A stretch of 23,978 nt of DNA. Origin: UBA4719 sp038249115 (GTDB taxonomy: Bacteria > Actinomycetota > Actinomycetes > Actinomycetales > Dermatophilaceae). Shown here piece after piece: positions 1 to 8,453 of the stretch. The translations under genes and the position numbers were made by a program. Each line of letters starts with the position of its first letter. Position 1 is the first letter of the stretch. Under the pieces are notes generated by a model. It ran no database searches. It saw only the letters and a program-made list of their open reading frames with translations, and was not told the DNA's origin. The stretch covers positions 1 through 23,978 of the forward strand of contig JBBRWQ010000053.1 in assembly GCA_038249115.1 (NCBI GenBank), read 5' to 3'.

Positions 1-111
1 ATGGGACAGAATGCTTGGGTAGCCCGTGCGTACCTGCGCCTGGGTGCTCCACTCCCCCTTTACAACGGATCGTCCGGCACGTTCCTGCCGGTGAAGGAAG
101 GCTGACTCTCC

Positions 112-1191
<1,080 letters not shown>

Positions 1192-1208
1192 GCCTGTCCC
1201 ACATCGGC

Positions 1209-1249
1209 CAGAAGGTGGCGGTGTCCCTCGAGGACGCCGCCACCTTCTG
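1209..1249 (+). terminator. Hairpin after the ABC ATPase gene
   Basis: An inverted repeat has 18-nt arms at 1209-1226 and 1232-1249 around a 5-nt loop. All positions pair, with one G-T wobble. It begins 18 nt after the ATPase stop codon. No run of T follows, so it is either a GC-rich actinobacterial terminator or an mRNA 3' stabiliser. It ends only 18 nt before the start of the next gene. Confidence 0.7.
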
Positions 1250-1267
1250 CCGTGTCACCATGATCAG

Positions 1268-2530
1268 GTGGCACTTGAGATCACCGCAGCCAGGCTGGAT
1301 CCCGCAATGCTCGACCTGCCCTGGTCGCTGCCGCTGGAGGACTGGCCGACCGAGCTACTTGCAGCGCTCCCGCGCGGTATCTCCCGGCATGTCGTGCGCT
1401 TCGTCAAGCTCTCCGGCGTGGTGATCGCGATCAAGGAGATCAAGGCAGACCTGGCCACCCGCGAGTACAACATGCTGCGTTTTCTCAACAAGATCGACCA
1501 GCCCTGTGTCCTGCCCCTGGGCGTCATCAGCGGTCGCACCGACGCCCACGGCCAGGAGCTGGACGCCTGCCTGATCACCCTTCACCTGCAGTTCTCGCTG
1601 CCCTATCGAGCGCTGTTCAGCCAGGGCCTGCGCCCGAACACGGCCCAACGGCTGATCGACGCCTTGGCGGTGCTTCTGGTTCGGCTACACCTGGCGGGCT
1701 TCTGGTGGGGGGATGTGTCGTTGTCCAACACCCTGTTCCGCCGGGACGCGGGTGCGTTTGCGGCATACCTCGTTGATGCAGAGACCGGTGAAATCCGCAA
1801 CAAGCTCTCTGTCGGGCAGCGTGAGCATGACCTCGAGATCGCCCGGGTCAACATCGCCGGCGAGCTGATGGATCTGGAGGCCGGAGAGTTCCTGGCCGAC
1901 TCCGTCGATCCGGTCACGATCTCGGAGACGATCGTCGACCGCTATCGCTGCCTGTGGCGCGAGCTCACCGAACGCGAGCGGTTCGAGCGGGGCGACCGGT
2001 GGCGAGTCGAGGAACGCATCCGTCGCCTGAACGGGCTCGGCTTCGACGTCGACGAGCTGTCCATCTCCACCGACATTGGTGGGACGACCATCCAGATTCA
2101 GCCGAAAGTCGTTGATGCAGGCCATCATTCACGCCGGCTGTTTCGCCTGACCGGTCTCGACGTCGAGGAGAACCAGGCTCGGCGCCTGCTCAACGACCTC
2201 GATGCCTACCGCGCCTCACAAGATCGGCAGAATGACGACGAGGAGCTGGTGGCCCATGACTGGCTTTCCCATATCTACGAGCCGATCACCCGAGCCGTCC
2301 CCCGTGATCTGACCCGAAAGCTGGAGCCGGCCGAGGTGTTCCACGAGGTCCTCGAGCACCGTTGGTACATGTCAGAGACGGCGGACCACGACATCCCGAT
2401 CGACTCCGCCGTTGCCGACTACGTCAAGAACGTGCTTCCCGGAAAACCTGATGAGGCAACGGTGCTCGGCGTCGACACGATCGCGATGCCGGTGGTGGCG
2501 ATGTTCCCTGAGGGTCGGCACAGACGATAG
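1268..2530 (+). CDS. DUF4032 protein with kinase-like (LPS-kinase type) fold
   Basis: The reading frame is open from 1061, but the part before 1268 overlaps the ATPase gene and a hairpin, so I place the start at GTG 1268. That gives 420 residues beginning MALEITAARLDPAMLDLPW. I recognise the DUF4032 family, which is related to lipopolysaccharide kinases. Kinase-like landmarks are a candidate lysine in AIKEIK (about K56), the catalytic-loop-like WGDVSLSN (D149, N154) and a DFG-like LVDAE (D170). The C-terminal half is acidic and arginine-rich without clear motifs. No good Shine-Dalgarno is visible before the GTG. The substrate is unknown. The gene ends 4 bp from the convergent DUF2752 gene. 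As I recall, DUF4032 genes often neighbour MsiK-like ATPases in actinobacteria. Confidence 0.85.
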   Translation: MALEITAARLDPAMLDLPWSLPLEDWPTELLAALPRGISRHVVRFVKLSGVVIAIKEIKADLATREYNMLRFLNKIDQPCVLPLGVISGRTDAHGQELDACLITLHLQFSLPYRALFSQGLRPNTAQRLIDALAVLLVRLHLAGFWWGDVSLSNTLFRRDAGAFAAYLVDAETGEIRNKLSVGQREHDLEIARVNIAGELMDLEAGEFLADSVDPVTISETIVDRYRCLWRELTERERFERGDRWRVEERIRRLNGLGFDVDELSISTDIGGTTIQIQPKVVDAGHHSRRLFRLTGLDVEENQARRLLNDLDAYRASQDRQNDDEELVAHDWLSHIYEPITRAVPRDLTRKLEPAEVFHEVLEHRWYMSETADHDIPIDSAVADYVKNVLPGKPDEATVLGVDTIAMPVVAMFPEGRHRR

Positions 2531-2534
2531 GACG

Positions 2535-2999
2535 TCAGGCGGGAGACAACCAGGTCCAGCCCGGCAGGTTGCGCAGGACCCAGAACGCCAGGATCGCGCC
2601 CAGCACGCCGTGCAGCACCCACGCCGGCGCCAACCAGCTCGGCGGCCGACCCGTGACCGTTCGTCTGAGCCAGAGCATCCAGGTGACCGCGATGTACCCG
2701 GCTGCCACGACGGCGAACGGGTTGCGGGCCAACGCCGCCATCACGTCGCCGTGGCCCAGAGCGTGCATCGCCCTCAGGGCTCCACACCCCGGGCAGTACC
2801 ACCCGGTCGCCCACAGAAACGGGCAGATCGGGTAGTGACCGGTGACGTTCGGGTCGACCGCGGTCACATAACCGGCCGCCAGAAGCCCCGCCGCCCCGAC
2901 CGCCAGCGGAAGCACCACCCGGCGCCGATCGCCGGTGACAGCGGCCGGGTCAGGGTAGGCCGCCGGAGTAGTCGACGCGGGGTGTGGGACCACGGGCAT
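2535..2999 (-). CDS. DUF2752 membrane protein
   Basis: This 154-residue protein is predicted to lie in the membrane, with about three hydrophobic helices. Between the first two is the family hallmark: CPFLWATGWYCPGCGALRA, followed by a short helix ending in ARNPF. The paired cysteines suggest metal or redox chemistry, but no function is established. I chose ATG 2999, giving MPVVPHPAST and then a proline-rich cytoplasmic lead. The longer open frame upstream runs through the CD225 gene and is spurious. The start lies 32 nt after the stop of the CD225/dispanin gene, so the two are probably co-transcribed. This pairing recurs in actinobacteria. Confidence 0.85.
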   Translation of the reverse strand: MPVVPHPASTTPAAYPDPAAVTGDRRRVVLPLAVGAAGLLAAGYVTAVDPNVTGHYPICPFLWATGWYCPGCGALRAMHALGHGDVMAALARNPFAVVAAGYIAVTWMLWLRRTVTGRPPSWLAPAWVLHGVLGAILAFWVLRNLPGWTWLSPA

Positions 3000-3031
3000 C
3001 AGAGCATCCGAACCTTCCAGACCGCGTCCGG

Positions 3032-3364
3032 TCAGGAACCGATCGTGGGGATGGCGGCGAGGATGACAAAGAAGACGACGTACAGGACGACGGCGATGAC
3101 GCCAGCTATGGCAGCCCACATCGCGAACTTCTTGGCCTTGTTCGAAGCATCCTGAGCACCTGCCACGTCGCCCAGGGCCCACTTGCTGTTGACCTGTGTG
3201 GAGAAGACGATCGACACCACGCCGAGAGGCAGGAAACACAGCACCGTCGACAGGATGGCCCAGACGAGGTAATTGGGCGGCGGTGCGCCCTGAACGCCTC
3301 CGTAGCCGAACGAGGGCAGCGGGGGCGGAGGAGGCGGCGGGGGTGTCGAGCCGTAGTCAGACAT
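3032..3364 (-). CDS. CD225/dispanin family small membrane protein
   Basis: This 110-residue protein begins MSDYGST, then has a run of eight prolines, and then two hydrophobic segments. The first is NYLVWAILSTVLCFLPLGVVSIVFS and the second, AMWAAIAGVIAVVLYVVFFVI, is near the C-terminus. Between them is NSKWALGDVAGAQDASNKAKK. This layout (proline-rich tail, re-entrant first helix, basic loop with A..AS..AK, second helix) is the CD225/dispanin pattern. Bacterial members have no settled function. ATG 3364 was chosen because an AAAGAG ribosome binding site lies about 7 nt upstream; the longer open frame starts inside an inverted repeat. It probably leads a two-gene unit with the DUF2752 gene. Confidence 0.87.
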   Translation of the reverse strand: MSDYGSTPPPPPPPPLPSFGYGGVQGAPPPNYLVWAILSTVLCFLPLGVVSIVFSTQVNSKWALGDVAGAQDASNKAKKFAMWAAIAGVIAVVLYVVFFVILAAIPTIGS

Positions 3365-3397
3365 GCGCGACTCTTTCGTCAGAGGTGAAGGTGCGAC

Positions 3398-3435
3398 TGG
3401 CGCACATGCAGCAAACGCTATAGGACAGTGCGCCA
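3398..3435. repeat. Inverted repeat between rlmB and the CD225 gene
   Basis: TGGCGCAC at 3398-3405 is repeated inverted as GTGCGCCA at 3428-3435, a perfect 8-bp stem around 22 nt. The interior contains a minus-strand CCTATAGC that could be the -10 of the CD225 gene. It could be an operator around that promoter or the end signal for rlmB. Confidence 0.4.
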
Positions 3436-3483
3436 TTCAGGGCCCGATATGCCGATCACGAACGACGAGGAGCAGCGGTGCTG

Positions 3484-4446
3484 TTACAGCGCGCGGCGGC
3501 GAGCCACTTCATACAAGGTGACGCCGGTGGCAATACCCGCGTTGAGGGACTCCACGGCTGATGACATCGGGATCGACACGATCTGGTCACAGGTTTCGCT
3601 GACCAGCCGGGACAGGCCTTTGCCCTCGGACCCGACCACGATGACCAGGGGCTCCTTGGCCAGCTGGAGGTCGGGAAGCTGTACGTCGCCGTCCATGTCG
3701 AGGCCCAGGACGAAGAAACCGGCCTTGCGGTACTCCTCGAGAGTGCGGGTGAGGTTGCTGCACTGGGCGACCGGAATGCGAGCAGCCGCACCGGCGGAGG
3801 TCTTCCACGCGCTGGCGGTCATGCCCACCGAACGCCGTTCCGGCACCACGACTCCGTGGCCTCCGAACGCCGCGACCGAGCGAATGATCGCGCCCAGGTT
3901 GCGCGGATCCGTGATGCCGTCAAGGGCGACGATAAGCGGTATGCCGGGCATCTCGGGGTTCACGAAGTCGGTCGGGTGCGCGTAGGCATAGGCCGGCACC
4001 TGCAGGGCCAGGCCTTGGTGGACTCCGCCGTCGGTGAGCCGGTCGAGCTCGCCGCGTGGAGTCTCCAAGATCGACAGGCTGCGGCCGGTGGCGATCTTGA
4101 GGGCCTCACGGACCCTGTCGTCCGACTCGAGCCGTCCGGCGACGTACATCGTGGTCACCGGGATGTCCGCCCGCAACGCCTCAAGCACCGAGTTGCGGCC
4201 GTAGACGATCTCGCTGGAGCCCTTGGCCTTGCGAGTCGCGCCGGAGCCACCACTGCGGGCGGGGCGGGCGGCCGTCCGTTTGGCTCCACGGGCTGCGCTC
4301 TTGTGCGCCGGGTGCTTGGTGCGCTCGGTGGCCTTGGGCGTGGCGCCGCGGGCTTCGAGACCCTTTCGTCGCTGCCCGCCGCTGCCCGCGCTGGGACCCT
4401 TCTTGGACCCGCGGACGGCGCCTCGGCGCTGAGAGTTACCAGGCAT
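3484..4446 (-). CDS. rlmB: 23S rRNA (guanosine-2'-O-)methyltransferase RlmB (SpoU/TrmH family)
   Basis: This 320-residue SpoU-family enzyme transfers a methyl group from SAM to the 2'-hydroxyl of a 23S rRNA guanosine. Residues 1-79 form a low-complexity extension rich in Lys, Arg, Gly and Ala, as often seen in actinobacterial copies and probably disordered and RNA-binding. The substrate-binding domain starts at SSEIVYGRNSVLEAL. The three SPOUT motifs follow: DGITDPRNLGAIIRS, VGSEGKGL, and IPMSSAVESLNAGIA near the C-terminus, which form the trefoil-knot SAM site. The ATG lies 13 nt after the cysS stop with an AAAGG-type ribosome binding site, so it is co-transcribed with cysS. The exact target nucleotide is inferred from family membership. 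Confidence 0.95.
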   Translation of the reverse strand: MPGNSQRRGAVRGSKKGPSAGSGGQRRKGLEARGATPKATERTKHPAHKSAARGAKRTAARPARSGGSGATRKAKGSSEIVYGRNSVLEALRADIPVTTMYVAGRLESDDRVREALKIATGRSLSILETPRGELDRLTDGGVHQGLALQVPAYAYAHPTDFVNPEMPGIPLIVALDGITDPRNLGAIIRSVAAFGGHGVVVPERRSVGMTASAWKTSAGAAARIPVAQCSNLTRTLEEYRKAGFFVLGLDMDGDVQLPDLQLAKEPLVIVVGSEGKGLSRLVSETCDQIVSIPMSSAVESLNAGIATGVTLYEVARRRAL

Positions 4447-4459
4447 GTTCGGTCGCCTT

Positions 4460-5893
4460 TCAGGCGTCGGTGCGACGGGTCAGCGACCAACGCGCGCCCG
4501 AAGCCGTGTCCTCGACAACGATGCCCGCTGCCGTGAGCTGATCGCGGATCTGGTCCGCGGAGGTGAAGTCGCGCGCTGAGCGGGCGGCCGAGCGAGCCTG
4601 GATACGATCTTGCACGAGGGCATCAAGCGCCGCTCTAGCCTCGTCGACCCCGTTGCCCCCGTAGCCCATTGCCGAGTTCCATTGCGGGTCAACCGGATTG
4701 ACGCCCAGGACGCCGGTCATGGCCATGACCTGCAGCCCGAGCTGCTTGGCCCGTTCCTCGTCGCCTTCGTCGAGCGCAGAGTTGCCTGCGCGGACGGTCT
4801 CGTGGATGACGGCCAGAGCCCCAGAGACATTGAGGTCGTCGTCCATGGCCTCGGCGAACCCTGGTGCGAGCTCGCCGTTCATGAGTGAGCCGCCCGCCAG
4901 AGCGCGCTCCAGGAAACCTTCGATACGGTCGACTGCTGCCTCTGCCTCGCGAAGTGACCCTTCGTGATACTCGATGGTGGAGCGATAGTGAGCGGCGCTC
5001 AGGTAGTAGCGGACGGCGAGCGGACGCGCGATCTTGGTGACCTCGCTGACCAGCAGCGAGTTGCCCAGCGACTTGCCCATCTTCTCGCCGCTGACGGTCA
5101 CCCACGCGTTGTGCAACCAGTAGTTGGCGAAGCCGAGGCCGGCCGCGCGCGACTGCGCCTGTTCGTTCTCGTGGTGCGGGAACCGCAGGTCAACGCCCCC
5201 GCCATGGATGTCAAAGGTGTCGCCGAGATACTTGCGCGCCATGGCCGAGCACTCCAGGTGCCAGCCGGGACGGCCCTGCCCGTATGCAGTGGGCCAGCTC
5301 GCCGTCTCAGGCTCACCCGCCTTGTGGCCCTTCCACAAGGCGAAGTCACGCGGGTCGTGCTTGCCGCGAGGGTCGGCATCCGCAGCGGCCTCCATGTCGT
5401 CGATCCGCTGGTGGGTCAGCTCTCCATAGGCGGGGTAGCTGCGTACATCGAAGTAGACGTCGCCGCTGCCGTCCTGCGCCGCATAGGCGTGACCCTTGTC
5501 GATGAGGGTCTGCATGATCTCGTGCATCTCGGTGATGTGACCGGTTGCCCGCGGCTCATAGGTCGGTCGCAGGACACCAAGCAGGTCCAGCGCATCGTTG
5601 GTGGCGCGCTCGTTGGCATAGCTCCACGCCCACCAGGGCGTCCCTGACTCGGCCGACTTGGCCAGGATCTTATCGTCGATGTCGGTGACGTTGCGGACGA
5701 GCGTGACGTCAAAGCCATGCCCTCTGGTGAGCCAGCGGCGGAGAATGTCGAACGCCACGGCAAACCGGACATGCCCGATGTGCGGGGCACCCTGGGTCGT
5801 GAGCCCGCAGACGTAGATGCCGGCCTTGCCCTCGGTGATCGGGACGAAGTCGCGCAGCTCTTGCGTGGCGGTGTCGTACAGGCGGATGCTCAC
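4460..5893 (-). CDS. cysS: Cysteinyl-tRNA synthetase
   Basis: This 477-residue class I aminoacyl-tRNA synthetase charges tRNA-Cys. Visible motifs are C29 in IYVCGLT, HIGH at 38-41, zinc ligands C29, C215, H240 and E244 (spaced as in the E. coli enzyme), and KMGKS at 271-275. The rest is the usual DALR and anticodon-binding region. It has normal family length. The start is GTG 5893. There is no Shine-Dalgarno; instead a TAACCT -10 box ends 6 nt before the GTG, suggesting a leaderless transcript. A hairpin just upstream separates it from ispF. Together these suggest cysS-rlmB can be transcribed independently of carD-ispD-ispF. Confidence 0.97.
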   Translation of the reverse strand: MSIRLYDTATQELRDFVPITEGKAGIYVCGLTTQGAPHIGHVRFAVAFDILRRWLTRGHGFDVTLVRNVTDIDDKILAKSAESGTPWWAWSYANERATNDALDLLGVLRPTYEPRATGHITEMHEIMQTLIDKGHAYAAQDGSGDVYFDVRSYPAYGELTHQRIDDMEAAADADPRGKHDPRDFALWKGHKAGEPETASWPTAYGQGRPGWHLECSAMARKYLGDTFDIHGGGVDLRFPHHENEQAQSRAAGLGFANYWLHNAWVTVSGEKMGKSLGNSLLVSEVTKIARPLAVRYYLSAAHYRSTIEYHEGSLREAEAAVDRIEGFLERALAGGSLMNGELAPGFAEAMDDDLNVSGALAVIHETVRAGNSALDEGDEERAKQLGLQVMAMTGVLGVNPVDPQWNSAMGYGGNGVDEARAALDALVQDRIQARSAARSARDFTSADQIRDQLTAAGIVVEDTASGARWSLTRRTDA

Positions 5894-5899
5894 CCGCCA

Positions 5900-5905
5900 A
5901 GGTTA
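5900..5905 (-). promoter_or_regulatory. -10 box for leaderless cysS transcript
   Basis: Minus-strand TAACCT followed by 6 nt and the GTG start of cysS. No purine-rich ribosome binding site lies in between. I see no convincing -35. Confidence 0.5.
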
Positions 5906-5929
5906 CCGGCGAGCCGGCTGCCCCCGCGC

Positions 5930-5955
5930 CAGACCACTGCGCACATGGTGGTCTG
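5930..5955 (-). terminator. Hairpin after ispF
   Basis: CAGACCAC at 5930-5937 pairs perfectly with GTGGTCTG at 5948-5955, and two wobble pairs can extend the stem inward. On the minus strand it starts 4 nt after the ispF stop codon and lies just upstream of the cysS promoter. No T-run follows. Confidence 0.5.
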
Positions 5956-5958
5956 ACG

Positions 5959-6498
5959 TCAGGGTGCGGGGAACAAGAGCGCCGTGGCGATGGCCGCGAG
6001 GCCCTCGCCACGACCGGTGAGTCCGAGCCCGTCGGTGGTCGTCGCCGAGATCGACACCGGAGCCGACACCGCTGCGCTCAAAACCGCCTGAGCCTCGTCA
6101 CGGCGTGGGCCGAGGCGTGGGCTGTTGCCAACAATCTGGATGGCGATGTTGCCGATGACGTAGCCGGAATCGGCCACGATCTGCGCCGCCTTGTTCAGCA
6201 GCACGACACCCGCCGCTCCGGCTAGCTCGGGACGGTCGATGCCAAAATGAGTGCCCAGATCTCCGACCCCGGCGGCGGAGAAGATCGCGTCGCAGGCAGC
6301 GTGAGCGGCCACGTCGCCATCCGAATGACCGGCCAGGCCCCGCTCGTCCGGCCAGATGAGCCCCGCCAGCGACAACGTCCGGGCGTCGTCGGCGAACGGA
6401 TGCACGTCCACGCCGATCCCGATGCGAGGTGTGGGCACCGCGCCGGTGCTTGGACCGCCAGAGGCCAGGTCGGGCGAGGGCTGCACGCTATTGGGCAT
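5959..6498 (-). CDS. ispF: 2-C-methyl-D-erythritol 2,4-cyclodiphosphate synthase
   Basis: IspF catalyses the cyclisation step of the MEP isoprenoid pathway, releasing CMP. The zinc/active-site motif DVH is in IGIGVDVHPF (D31, H33). It is followed by GHSDGDVAAHA (H58, D60, H66), GDLGTHF and the C-terminal ATTTDGLGLTGRGEGLAAIA. I chose ATG 6498 (179 residues) because CAGGA lies 8 nt upstream. ATG 6507 is possible and adds three residues. Either start overlaps the ispD end, by 11 or 20 nt, so the two are translationally coupled. About 23 residues, rich in Pro, Ser and Gly, precede the conserved core, an extension relative to the usual 155-160 residues. Confidence 0.95.
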   Translation of the reverse strand: MPNSVQPSPDLASGGPSTGAVPTPRIGIGVDVHPFADDARTLSLAGLIWPDERGLAGHSDGDVAAHAACDAIFSAAGVGDLGTHFGIDRPELAGAAGVVLLNKAAQIVADSGYVIGNIAIQIVGNSPRLGPRRDEAQAVLSAAVSAPVSISATTTDGLGLTGRGEGLAAIATALLFPAP

Positions 6499-7165
6499 AG
6501 GGGACATCCTGCAGCAGCGCGGTTGCGGCCGCCAGGTCGGCCTGGGAGGTGATCTTGAGCGCACGCCGATCGCCCGGAACGACACGCACGTGTTGGCCGA
6601 TCCGCTCAACCAGACCGGCGTCATCGGTGGCCGAGCCCCGGTTGGCGTAGGCCCGATCGAGCACCTCGCGCAGGAAGCCCTGCGGAGTCTGTATGCCGCG
6701 CAGGGTCTCGCGATCAGGAGTTGCCGTCACGAGACCCTGTTCGTCGACAACCTTGATGGTGTCGGTGATGGGCAGGCCTGGGACGACGGCGGAATGCCCG
6801 GAGCGCACGGCGTGGATCACCCGGGCGAACAGGTCCGGCGGTGCCAGGCACCGGGCGGCATCGTGAACCAGGACGATGCCATCGTCGGGGCGCAGCGCCG
6901 CGAGTCCGGCCAGCACCGAGGCCGACCGATCGGCGCCGCCCGCCACGACACCGACGCGGGGGTCTGGACCGGCAAGGTCACGAGCCTGGTCACAGTGGGA
7001 GGTGGGCGCTACGACGATCACGTGTCCCACGTCGCCACAACCCAGGACGCCCCGCAGTGCGTGAGCCAGTAACGGCTCCCCGCACAACGGGGCGAATGCC
7101 TTGGGCATCCCAACGCCGAGCCGCACACCAGCACCGGCTGCGACCAGGACTACGGCAACGTTCAG
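6488..7165 (-). CDS. ispD: 2-C-methyl-D-erythritol 4-phosphate cytidylyltransferase
   Basis: IspD couples MEP to CTP, giving CDP-ME. An ATG/GTG-only search starts at GTG 7126, but that removes half of the nucleotide-binding motif. Reading upstream in frame gives LNVAVVLVAAGAGVRLGVGMPKAF, the complete family N-terminus with AAGxGxR and the catalytic-site lysine region. The only start candidate that keeps it is CTG 7165, which overlaps the carD TGA stop as CTGA and has CGAGG about 9 nt upstream. An in-frame stop at 7195 excludes anything longer. Downstream motifs are VLVHDAARCL, VPGLPITDTIK, RGIQTPQGF and ATDDAGLVE. With the CTG start the protein has 225 residues, a normal length. Confidence 0.93.
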   Translation of the reverse strand: MNVAVVLVAAGAGVRLGVGMPKAFAPLCGEPLLAHALRGVLGCGDVGHVIVVAPTSHCDQARDLAGPDPRVGVVAGGADRSASVLAGLAALRPDDGIVLVHDAARCLAPPDLFARVIHAVRSGHSAVVPGLPITDTIKVVDEQGLVTATPDRETLRGIQTPQGFLREVLDRAYANRGSATDDAGLVERIGQHVRVVPGDRRALKITSQADLAAATALLQDVPYAQ

Positions 7166-7644
7166 GAGGCGAGAACCTCGTCGAGGATGGCCTCAGCCTT
7201 GTCCTCGTTGGTCTTCTCGGCGAGCGCGAGCTCGGAGACGAGAATCTGACGGGCTTTTGCAAGCATGCGCTTCTCACCAGCGGAGAGGCCACGGTCCTTG
7301 TCACGACGCCACAGGTCGCGCACAACCTCGGCGACCTTGATGACATCACCGGAGGCGAGCTTCTCGAGGTTGGCCTTGTAGCGACGCGACCAGTTGGTCG
7401 GCTCCTCGGTGTGCGCAGCACGCAGGACGTCGAAGACGCGTTCCAGGCCCTCGGGGCCAACGACGTCGCGGACACCCACCAGATCGCAGTTGTCGGCGGG
7501 GACCTCGATGGTCAGATCACCTTGGGCGACCTTGAGCACCAGGTACATTTTTTCCTCGCCCCTGACGGTGCGAGTCTTCATCTGTTCGATCAATGCCGCA
7601 CCGTGGTGCGGGTATACAACCGTCTCGCCGACCTTGAAAGCCAT
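7162..7644 (-). CDS. carD: CarD family RNA polymerase-binding transcription regulator
   Basis: This 160-residue CarD protein binds the RNA polymerase beta subunit and stabilises open complexes, notably at rRNA promoters in mycobacteria. The N-terminal Tudor-like RNAP-interaction domain (FKVGETVVYPHHGAALIEQ to about residue 55) has the typical MYLVLKV and LTIEVPADN segments. The helical DNA-binding domain (about 70-160) contains EEPTNWSRRYKANLEKL, with the conserved tryptophan, and AEVVRDLWRRDKDRGLSAGEKRML. An AAAGGGG ribosome binding site lies upstream of ATG 7644. It leads the carD-ispD-ispF cluster and is divergent from a lipoprotein gene, as in mycobacteria (carD/lpqE). Confidence 0.97.
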   Translation of the reverse strand: MAFKVGETVVYPHHGAALIEQMKTRTVRGEEKMYLVLKVAQGDLTIEVPADNCDLVGVRDVVGPEGLERVFDVLRAAHTEEPTNWSRRYKANLEKLASGDVIKVAEVVRDLWRRDKDRGLSAGEKRMLAKARQILVSELALAEKTNEDKAEAILDEVLAS

Positions 7645-7882
7645 CTGCTTTGTACCCCTTTCGCGACCCTAAGGATAGCACGGCAGAACGACATCTCAGA
7701 ACTGACGGGCAGGCGTTTCTGCAGGTCAGAGCCATGACGGACCCTCAATTGACGGCATTTACTGTATTGACAGAAGGGTAATTCACGTGCTTCGCGGGGG
7801 TCAGGCCAGCCTTTTTACGTATGGCGCGTCAGGCGTGTCTGTCGTTGCGCTATGCCGAGGGCGCCCCGGTAGGCTTCCTCGG
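7645..7882. other. Divergent intergenic region between carD and the LpqE-like gene
   Basis: These 238 bp are richer in A+T than their surroundings and must hold the carD promoter on the minus strand. A TGCTATCCT near 7672-7680 (minus) resembles an extended -10, but I see no matching -35. A TTGACA at 7767-7772 has no suitable -10 downstream. I see no coding signal or RNA gene here. Confidence 0.4.
7845..7875 (+). promoter_or_regulatory. Promoter of the LpqE-like gene, leaderless layout
   Basis: TTGCGC (7845-7850) and TAGGCT (7870-7875) are separated by 19 nt. Seven nt then lead to the GTG at 7883, so transcription would start at or next to the start codon. Confidence 0.55.
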
Positions 7883-8416
7883 GTGAAGCGCCGACGCCCC
7901 AGACTGGCCCGAATCCCCCTGCTCAAGGGCACCCCAGCCAACCCCGTTCTCGTGGCCGCAGCACTGGCCGGGGTTGTGGTCCTCTCGGGCTGCCAGGTCA
8001 TGTCGCCCATCCAGACAAACGTGCCCTACCAGCCTGCCGACGGAGTCGCGGTTGACCTGGGCGACGTGCAGATTCGCGACCTGGTGGTCGTCTCCCGCGC
8101 AGAGGGAGAGGTGGGCACACTTTCCGGGATGGTGGTCAACCAGGGCGCCAGCCCCATCACGATCACCTTCACGACCGGCGCCGGCGGCAGCTCGACCTCC
8201 GCCACGGTGCCGGCCGACAGGCAGACGCGGCTCTCGGGGGTCCAGAGCGGCGCGTCGGTCAGCCTCCCCGCCATCGGCGCGGCCCCCGGTGGCATCGTCA
8301 AGATCGTGATCAGCACCCCTGCCAGTGGCGTGTCCGAGGTGTCGGTGCCGGTCCTGCCGCCCGACGGCTACTACGCCACCATCACCCCAGCCCCGGCCCA
8401 GACCACTGCCCCCTGA
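7883..8416 (+). CDS. LpqE-like secreted lipoprotein
   Basis: GTG 7883 gives 177 residues. The N-terminus is strongly basic (VKRRRPRLAR), followed by a hydrophobic stretch ending in the lipobox LSGC, with lipidated Cys37 predicted. The mature part has a beta-rich look (VDLGDVQIRDLVVVS, GTLSGMVVNQG, ITFTTG) and a Pro/Thr-rich end. Its position divergent from carD matches mycobacterial lpqE (Rv3584), and the DVQIRDLVVV stretch fits that family of copper-chaperone-like or unknown lipoproteins. The molecular function is not known. The open frame extends upstream to 7787, but the promoter at 7845-7875 lies inside that part, so the longer start is unlikely. Confidence 0.85.
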   Translation: MKRRRPRLARIPLLKGTPANPVLVAAALAGVVVLSGCQVMSPIQTNVPYQPADGVAVDLGDVQIRDLVVVSRAEGEVGTLSGMVVNQGASPITITFTTGAGGSSTSATVPADRQTRLSGVQSGASVSLPAIGAAPGGIVKIVISTPASGVSEVSVPVLPPDGYYATITPAPAQTTAP

Positions 8417-8453
8417 AACTGCCTCCCACGGTCTTGTCGGCTCGGCTCACGAA

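Noticed and set aside
3437..3483. A possible tRNA or small RNA gene between the CD225 and rlmB genes
   Set aside because: I found no cloverleaf-like pairing or CCA-ending acceptor stem. The only structure nearby is the 8-bp inverted repeat at 3398-3435.
6841..7737. A 298-residue plus-strand open frame
   Set aside because: It is antisense to ispD and carD, both intact and conserved.
7749..7772. TTGACG and TTGACA boxes upstream of the LpqE-like gene
   Set aside because: Neither has a -10 at 16-19 nt in a useful direction. The TAGGCT box next to the start codon explains the gene better.
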